From: an uncultured Opitutia bacterium
GTDB lineage: Bacteria; Verrucomicrobiota; Verrucomicrobiia; Opitutales; UBA953
Length of the DNA stretch: 16,881 nucleotides
NCBI GenBank assembly: GCA_903895475.1
Contig: CAITUF010000257.1
Span: 1-16,881, forward strand
Reading direction: 5' to 3'
Both the position numbers and the translations under genes were made by a program. A model generated the notes under the pieces. The model searched no databases, was not told the DNA's origin, and saw only the letters and a list, made by a program, of their open reading frames with translations. Shown piece after piece: positions 13,250 through 16,881 of this stretch. Every line of letters starts with the position of its first letter. Positions within the stretch are counted from its first letter, which is position 1.

Positions 13250-13284
13250 CCCCCATCCCCTAACCCCTACCCCCTATCCCCTAA
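13250..13284. repeat. CCCCTAN heptamer array
   Basis: Five 7-nt units in exact register: CCCCCAT, CCCCTAA, CCCCTAC, CCCCTAT, CCCCTAA. On the minus strand they read as TTAGGGG-like units. The array lies about 105 bp upstream of the DUF6797 gene. The rest of this gap to 13390 shows no clear promoter. Confidence 0.8.
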
Positions 13285-13390
13285 TCATTCGGGAACCTTT
13301 CGCCTCATTTAGACTCATAAATCCCATCGACAGCCCTAAGGGTCAGGTTCAATCCTGTTAGACCCCCGGGCACCCCACCCTTCCCCCTCT

Positions 13391-15898
13391 ATGTTCACCC
13401 ATACACGTACCCTCGTGGCCTTGACCGCTCTCGCGCTTTCGGCCCTTACGGCCCCGGCCGCAGACGCCCCTAAAAAGGCCGATGCCCCGAAGAAGGCCGC
13501 CGCTAAGCCGACCGGCAAATACATGGAGATGGACTACGGTCGCTTCTTGAGCGCCTCCATCGACAACGCCCAAGGCAAGAGCCCCTTTGAACAAAAAGGC
13601 TGTGCGGCCAATAAGGCCGTGCTCGTGAACCTTGGCGCCGAAGATGCCGGTTACGCCTTCGACACTGAAACCCTCCGCGGCGCTGGCCTTTGGTCCGGCG
13701 GCTGGTTCAAGCGTAAGGGCGTTACCTTCGATGGTGCCCACGGCCCCAACCCAGCCCCCGCTGAAGGCGCCGACCTCTTCGCCGAGACCAATCCTGGTCC
13801 AGGCTGGAGCCAGAACGGCAGCTTTGCTGAGCCGCGCAAACTTCCCGCCGGCCCAGAGAAAGTCATGTCGCCGATTCCGCTCGGCCCGCTCCCACGCGAA
13901 CACTCCAAGTACCTCGGCCTCTACCTCGCCGGCGATCGCGTCACCTTCGCCTACACCGTCGGCGGCGCCAGCCTCCTCGAAAGCGCTGAACTCGAAACCA
14001 TCGGCGGCGTCAAAGTAATCAGCCGCAGCTTCACCGTCGTCTCGGGCGAGTTGAATGAATCCGTCCGCTTGGCCGATCTCCCCTACGGCGGCAGCATGAA
14101 GGCCAACGGTCTCACCGCTTCGCTGACGCTCAGCAAGGGCAAGGCGGGCGACGCCCTCCCGACCGAAGTCGCCGTCCACGGCGTCAACGGCACCCTGAGC
14201 ACGGACGGCAACGTCCTCGTGCTCAAGCTCGGCAAGGTCGCTACGGGCACCAGTTTCAAGGTCTCCTTCGCCCATGGTGGCAAGGACGTCGCTGCCCTCA
14301 CCAAGGCCGCCGCCGGCAGCGCCAAGCCCGTCGACCTCCGCGCCTTCACCAAGGGCGGTGAGTCGCACTGGAAGCAGGACGTCATCACCGAAGGCGTCCT
14401 CGGCGAAATCGACCAAGCCAAGCAGGCCGACACCGTCAAGGAACAGCTCGCGAAGGCCACCGACGCGAACAAGAAGGCCGCGCTCCAGGACAAGCTCGCC
14501 GAAATCCTCAACGCCCCGTACCTCGTCGACAACGTCACCATCCCCGAAAACAACCCTTATAAGTCTTGGATGCGCGTCGGCGCCCTCGCCTTCTTCAAGG
14601 ATGGCCGCATCGCCTTCTCCACCTGGAGTGGCGATGTCTGGGTCGGTAAGGTGTCCGATGATAAGCTGAGCAAGATCACTTGGCACCGCTACGCCACCGG
14701 CATTTTCCACGCCCTCGGCCTGACGGTCGTCAACGAACAGCTCTACGTCCTCGGTCGCGACCAGATTACGCGCCTGCATGACCTCAACAGCGACGGCGAG
14801 GCCGACTTCTACGAGAACTTCAATAACGACGTTCAGGTCACCTCGAACTTCCACGAGTTCGCCTTCGACCTCCAGACCGACTCCCAAGGTAACTTCTACT
14901 TCCTAAAAGGCGGCCCCGTGAATCCGGGTGGCCGCGGCTGGGGTCCGCTTAGCGAACACCATGGCTGCATCTTCAAGGTCTCCCCAGACGGGAAGAAGTT
15001 TGAAGTCTACGCCACGGGCATCCGGGCCCCGAACGGCATGGGCGTTGGCCCCAACGGCGAAATCTCGAACGGAGACAATCAAGGCACCTGGGTGCCCGCT
15101 GACTACATCCACCTCTCGAAGCCTGGCGACTACGTCCTTGTGCCTGACCTCTCTCACCGCGTGCCGGCGCCGACCAAGTACAGCCCGCACCTGTGCTGGA
15201 TTCCGTATGACGTCGACAACTCCAACGGCGGACAGACTTGGGTTACCAGCAAGAAGTGGGGTCCCTTCGAAGGCCGCATGCTCTACCTCTCGTACGGCAA
15301 GTCCTCGCTGTTCGGCGTCCTCCAGGAACGCGTCGGCGACGTTGCCCAAGGCGGCGTGGTCAAGTTCCCCCTGAAGTTCACCACCGGGCAGATGCGCGGT
15401 CGCTTTCACCCAATCGACGGCCAGCTCTACACGTCCGGCCTCAAGGGTTGGCAGACCAACGGTGTAAAGGACGGCGCCATCCACCGTGTCCGCTACACCG
15501 GCAAGTCCATCACCATGCAGGAATCCCTGCACGTCACGACCAAGGGTATCACCATCGGCTTCTCCGGCGCCCTCGACAAGAAGTCTGCCGGTGACGTCCA
15601 GAATTACTCGATCGAGCAATACAACTACCTGTACTCGGGTGCCTATGGCTCCGCCGACTACAAGGTCAGCAAGCCCGGCGAGAAAGGCACGGACCCCGTG
15701 GCCATCAAATCGGTGACGGTTTCGGCCGACGGCAAGTCGATCTTCCTCGAAGTCCCCGGCCTCCAACCCGTCGACCAGATGCGTATCAAGATGAACCTCA
15801 AGGCGGTCGACGGTTCACGCGTGCCTGATGAAGTGAGCAACACCATTAACGTGGTGCCAGAGAAGCAGGGCCAAGACTACCGTAGCTTCGCTAAGTAA
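13391..15898 (+). CDS. Exported DUF6797 / beta-propeller dehydrogenase-like protein
   Basis: An 835-residue secreted protein. A Sec signal (1-24, LVALTALALSALTAPAA) is followed by a Lys/Ala/Pro linker (27-40) and a DUF6797-like domain beginning YMEMDYGRFLSASID (44-58). The C-terminal half has propeller blades of the PVC-type sugar/sorbosone dehydrogenase-like kind, including SWMRVGALAFFKDGRIAFSTW, GATGIRAPNGMGVG-like and LSHRVPAP strands. Many relatives carry a fused cytochrome c domain; here no CxxCH motif occurs anywhere. The next gene supplies two, suggesting a split redox pair. A substrate such as a sugar or polyol is inference. The ATG at 13391 begins directly with the signal peptide but has no Shine-Dalgarno. 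A strong terminator follows. Confidence 0.82.
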   Translation: MFTHTRTLVALTALALSALTAPAADAPKKADAPKKAAAKPTGKYMEMDYGRFLSASIDNAQGKSPFEQKGCAANKAVLVNLGAEDAGYAFDTETLRGAGLWSGGWFKRKGVTFDGAHGPNPAPAEGADLFAETNPGPGWSQNGSFAEPRKLPAGPEKVMSPIPLGPLPREHSKYLGLYLAGDRVTFAYTVGGASLLESAELETIGGVKVISRSFTVVSGELNESVRLADLPYGGSMKANGLTASLTLSKGKAGDALPTEVAVHGVNGTLSTDGNVLVLKLGKVATGTSFKVSFAHGGKDVAALTKAAAGSAKPVDLRAFTKGGESHWKQDVITEGVLGEIDQAKQADTVKEQLAKATDANKKAALQDKLAEILNAPYLVDNVTIPENNPYKSWMRVGALAFFKDGRIAFSTWSGDVWVGKVSDDKLSKITWHRYATGIFHALGLTVVNEQLYVLGRDQITRLHDLNSDGEADFYENFNNDVQVTSNFHEFAFDLQTDSQGNFYFLKGGPVNPGGRGWGPLSEHHGCIFKVSPDGKKFEVYATGIRAPNGMGVGPNGEISNGDNQGTWVPADYIHLSKPGDYVLVPDLSHRVPAPTKYSPHLCWIPYDVDNSNGGQTWVTSKKWGPFEGRMLYLSYGKSSLFGVLQERVGDVAQGGVVKFPLKFTTGQMRGRFHPIDGQLYTSGLKGWQTNGVKDGAIHRVRYTGKSITMQESLHVTTKGITIGFSGALDKKSAGDVQNYSIEQYNYLYSGAYGSADYKVSKPGEKGTDPVAIKSVTVSADGKSIFLEVPGLQPVDQMRIKMNLKAVDGSRVPDEVSNTINVVPEKQGQDYRSFAK

Positions 15899-15920
15899 TC
15901 CCTCTCAGCGTCCCTAGACG

Positions 15921-15947
15921 AAGGCCCGGCTCACGCCGGGCCTTTTT
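15921..15947 (+). terminator. Rho-independent terminator after the DUF6797 gene
   Basis: AAGGCCCGGC (15921-15930), loop TCAC, and GCCGGGCCTT (15935-15944) form a perfect 10-bp stem running into a T-run (15943-15947). It lies 23 bp past the stop, between this gene and the cytochrome gene, so the two are probably separate transcripts or joined by partial read-through. Confidence 0.93.
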
Positions 15948-16005
15948 GTTGCTGGACGCTTGCCATGGGCGGGCGAACTGACGCAATAAGGTGCGACCTG
16001 TAGCC

Positions 16006-16881
16006 ATGATGTTCCGCCACCTCCTCACCCTGCCCTGCTTGGCTCTCCTCGCCCTCGCGACGTCCGTCTTCGGTGCTGATCCAGGCCTCAGCGCGAGCTT
16101 CACCGCCGGCGGCCAGACTGATACGCGCACGGATCGTATGCTCGCCCTCTTCGTTCCGGCCGGCCAACCCGTCACACCTTTCCTCAAAGCTGGCCCCTTC
16201 ACCGCCAAGTGGGAGGGCCAGATTGAGTCTTCCATCCGCGGCAACTTTACCTTCAGCGCGGAGACTTCGGGCAATTTTAAGTGCACGATTAACGGTCAGG
16301 TCGTCTGGGACGGCACTGGCCCCAAGACGATTCAGATTAACCAAGGTGCTAACAAGATTTCCGCCGAGTTCACGAGCGCCGCACAGGGCGACAGCTTCGT
16401 TCGCTTCTTCTGGCAGTCGAAAGAGTTCCCGCTCGAGCCCGTGCCGCCGATGGCGCTCGCGCATGAGCTCACCCCCGCCGAGCAAACAGGCGAACGCCTC
16501 CGCGCTGGCCGACTCCTCTTCGCCCAGCTGAATTGCGCCGCTTGCCACGCCGATGCCGCCAAGATCCCCGCCAAGGGCCAAGGCATGCCAGAGCACGGTC
16601 AGCTCGCGCCCTTACTCAGCGGCTTCAGCACAAAGTATAATCCTGACTTCCTTACCGAGTGGATTGCCGACCCGCACTCCATTCGCCCGGGCACGCACAT
16701 GCCCAAGGTCTTCACGGGCCCTGACGCGGCGCAGAAAGCCGCCGACGTTGCCGCAGCGCTGAGCATGGGCGAAGCGCCCAAGGCCGGCGCCAAGCCCAAG
16801 GCCGAGGACGGACTCGTCGGCGGGGCACTCTTTGCTAACCTTGGTTGCATCGGTTGCCACCAACGCCCTGACGCGGAAGTC
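16006..16881 (+). CDS. Exported PA14-like / cytochrome c protein, 3' truncated by window
   Basis: The first 292 residues of a secreted protein that continues past the right edge. A signal peptide (1-23, LALLALATSVFGA) is followed by a PA14-like beta domain (about 28-140: FTAKWEGQI, GNFTFSAETSGNFKCTING, VVWDG), usually a carbohydrate-binding module. Next comes a cytochrome c domain with CAACH (177-181) and the distal ligand region FLTEWIADPHSIRPGTHMPKV (Met232), then an Ala/Lys/Pro linker and a second haem motif CIGCHQ (281-286). The arrangement matches large Verrucomicrobiota/Planctomycetota multi-domain cytochromes. It lies 107 bp downstream of the haem-free propeller gene and is a plausible electron acceptor for it. 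The start is the first of two adjacent ATG codons at 16006. Confidence 0.87.
   Translation, partial: MMFRHLLTLPCLALLALATSVFGADPGLSASFTAGGQTDTRTDRMLALFVPAGQPVTPFLKAGPFTAKWEGQIESSIRGNFTFSAETSGNFKCTINGQVVWDGTGPKTIQINQGANKISAEFTSAAQGDSFVRFFWQSKEFPLEPVPPMALAHELTPAEQTGERLRAGRLLFAQLNCAACHADAAKIPAKGQGMPEHGQLAPLLSGFSTKYNPDFLTEWIADPHSIRPGTHMPKVFTGPDAAQKAADVAAALSMGEAPKAGAKPKAEDGLVGGALFANLGCIGCHQRPDAEV

Noticed and set aside
13358..14887. 509-residue minus-strand open frame
   Set aside because: It lies opposite the DUF6797 gene, has low-complexity Glu/Gly/Val/Ala composition, and shows no domain. It is a GC-driven shadow.
15931..16596. 221-residue minus-strand frame
   Set aside because: Antisense to the PA14/cytochrome c gene, which has a signal peptide and two haem motifs.

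Overview
The window most likely comes from a member of the Verrucomicrobiota, probably Opitutae. The evidence is the gene mix: a Tat-exported Gfo/Idh/MocA oxidoreductase, a DUF1111-type dihaem cytochrome, DUF3472 and DUF6797 proteins, and a PA14/cytochrome c protein, all exported, together with GC-rich coding DNA and intergenic DNA full of palindromes. The taxonomic call is inference from gene content; no rRNA gene is present.

Layout. At 1-535 a partial gene that looks like an integrase N-terminus lies downstream of a tRNA-Ser(GCU) gene on the same strand, the usual border of a tRNA-targeted genomic island that would extend left of the window. At 648-1844 is a Tat-exported oxidoreductase (minus). 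At 2153-2881 is a DUF3800 protein (plus). At 3164-4414 is a dihaem DUF1111 protein with a strong terminator (minus). At 4692-5462 is a GT-A-like glycosyltransferase and at 5538-7190 an exported DUF3472 protein (both plus). At 7961-8460 is a YefM/YoeB-type toxin-antitoxin pair (minus). At 9161-9619 is a tandem ACT-domain protein (minus), divergent from a BtuB-like TonB-dependent receptor at 9673-11541 (plus). At 11936-12942 is a two-gene unit, a gamma-glutamylcyclotransferase-like protein followed by 3-methyladenine DNA glycosylase I (plus). At 13391-15898 is a DUF6797/beta-propeller protein and, from 16006 past the right edge, a PA14/cytochrome c protein (both plus). The two may work together in periplasmic sugar or polyol oxidation.

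The unusual part is the intergenic DNA. It is a mosaic of a few short modules: (i) tandem heptamers around GAGTACG/GATTACA in exact 7-nt register; (ii) tandem octamers around GGTGCAAA; (iii) a heptamer array TTAGGGG; and (iv) palindromes in which the two stem arms change together from copy to copy, while the central triplet (mostly GCA/TGC) and the flanks (CTAGG on one side, CCCTACC on the other) stay nearly constant. These modules bracket individual accessory genes. DUF3800 lies between direct copies of a composite repeat, the toxin-antitoxin pair lies between much longer direct copies, and the GGCT/tag pair lies inside a perfect 71-bp inverted repeat. The repeats may mark insertion sites or move small gene cassettes, but no recombinase or RAYT-type transposase that would act on them is visible here.

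Gene-free stretches over about 300 bases are 1845-2152, 7191-7960, 8461-9160, 11542-11935 and 12943-13390, all largely filled by these repeats. In the 277-bp divergent gap 4415-4691 I see no repeat module and no convincing promoter.
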